Shown here one piece after another: positions 62,885-64,000 of a stretch of 64,000 bases of DNA. The position numbers were made by a program, and so were the translations under genes. Within the stretch, counting starts at the first letter, position 1. Each line of letters starts with the position of its first letter. Under the pieces are notes generated by a model. The model did no database searches, was not told the origin of the DNA, and was given only the letters and a program-made list of their open reading frames with translations. The stretch comes from Nothopassalora personata (Eukaryota; Ascomycota; Dothideomycetes; Mycosphaerellales; Mycosphaerellaceae). Where the stretch lies: NCBI GenBank assembly GCA_033816765.1, contig CM066291.1, forward strand, positions 4,216,001 through 4,280,000. The letters run 5' to 3'.

Positions 62885-64000
62885 GCTGGCACGTCGTATG
62901 AATTCAGTACCGGCATGGCAGCCCCAGAGTGCTCTGCTGTCCGGTCATAGTTGCCGAAGGCAAAGTTGCCCACGAAGGACATGGTCTCTTATGATGGCTG
63001 CTTGATTCAACCGAGGTGAGGCGTTCGTCCAGAAGCTTGGGTAGTGGCTCCCAGACTTGCTGTATGTCAAGCCTGACAGCAAAGATACACGAATGCAAGA
63101 ATCAGTACGAACAGCCTTACCTTGTTTGAAAGGACGTCAAACGGCTTTTAATCGAGAAACATCAACTGCCACGCGCTACTACAATGCATAAAGGCAGCTT
63201 TCCGAATGCCGGTAGGGAAGACACAACAATATATCGAGATATGCATGGCTTATGGATAGTCCAGCTTCCGATGCCAAGATGATGGTTCGTGGGCAGCCGC
63301 GTGCAGCACTGCAGCCGCTTTATGCACGACATGAGCTTGAAATGCTGTCGCCGGGGCATTTCATCACATTGCCGTTTCGGGGGATCGCATGCAGTTCCAC
63401 GACAGCGTCAGCGTTGTGGGAATATCAAGCGATATTCTAGCGCAGCCGATGCTTCGGCCGGCTACGATTGGCTATTGCGGCTTCGAATCCCTACAGTGGT
63501 CCATCTTCCGAAACCGCAGTTATGCAAACTTTATGCGCTTTTTCAACGGCTACTTCGACCTCACCTCCCCGTGCGTGGTGACTCGTAGCAGACTTGCGTC
63601 AGCGGAGGTCAGTGGAGCTTCCCGAATTTCTCAGACGGGCCATCCAAGCATGGCGATCCACGCACGCGATAGACATGCGTCATCTGCGACCATTGCATGC
63701 ATGCCTGTGCCGCGGATTTTTGGCAGCGAAAGACAGTGCTGAGCATGAAGAAAGCACAAACTCATGAGACTGTGCATCAGCGGCGTATACCTCAAGAATC
63801 CAAAGATCGAATAGACTATGAGCTTATCTCGCTCTTCGCTGCTCGCTGCCCAGGACAGGCAGTCGTAGGCGCATAATCGAATAACCTTTCTTTCAGAGGT
63901 TCTTGCTCACCTAGAATCCGATAATCTTTGGCTACCTTCGTAGCATACGTGACCTATAATCTAGGATCTGGAGCCGTATACCAAGAATCGATCGATTATC
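62885..64000. other. Unassigned region upstream of the ABC pseudogene
   Basis: No supportable gene. Several short frames overlap without motifs. The first few hundred bases would be the former promoter of the ABC gene; no PDRE-like site stands out. Confidence 0.45.

Overview
The window looks like a chromosome arm segment of a filamentous ascomycete (Pezizomycotina, most likely a Dothideomycete). The evidence is short GT..AG introns of about 48-80 bp, fungal gene families (HET domain, MCT-type and sugar-porter MFS, PDR ABC pump, fungal Dre2), nested LTR retrotransposons, and a heavy C-to-T/G-to-A signature of repeat-induced point mutation (RIP). In the repeats CAG/CAA codons have become TAG/TAA and the DNA is full of CTA/TAG. 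Genus-level assignment is not possible from sequence alone.

Layout. (1) 1-2.7 kb: degraded coding relics, a 565-bp Mutator-like MITE with a perfect 10-bp target duplication, and RIP-altered DNA. (2) 2.7-28.6 kb: a retrotransposon nest. It holds a full-length RIP-destroyed Ty3/gypsy chromovirus (Gypsy-1), a recent un-RIPed deletion derivative with identical LTRs (Gypsy-2), a RIPed Ty1/copia (Copia-A) carrying a solo LTR of another family, a reverse-oriented RIPed copia remnant (Copia-B), and an un-RIPed chromovirus with an open pol frame but no LTRs (Gypsy-3). Four insertions (Gypsy-1, Gypsy-2, Copia-A and the solo LTR) keep perfect 5-bp target-site duplications, so part of the nesting order can be read directly.

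(3) 28.7-39 kb: accessory genes. These are a stand-alone thioester-reductase domain gene abutting Gypsy-3, a convergent SDR, a sugar-porter MFS, a monocarboxylate-type MFS and a HET-domain protein. (4) 39.7-53.3 kb: mostly conserved genes. These are the Fe-S assembly factor Dre2, three small or unknown genes (one with an F-box-like start), an NCBP3-like cap-binding protein, the mismatch-repair/crossover endonuclease Mlh3, and a Ser-rich fungal protein. Two of these genes end at a TAG followed by an in-frame, coding-like extension.

(5) 53.3-58.1 kb: relics of the fungal 'RNxIYELxL' F-box-like family, then a nested pair of the same MITE family. (6) 58.3-62.9 kb: a PDR-type ABC transporter that is full length and in frame but carries five nonsense codons, all explicable as C:G-to-T:A changes. 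The last 1.1 kb holds nothing I can assign.

The accessory block (thioester reductase, SDR, two transporters) could be what is left of a small metabolite locus broken up by retroelements, but no adenylation or PKS domain is present to prove it. Gene models with introns were checked for reading-frame consistency; functions are from motif recognition only.
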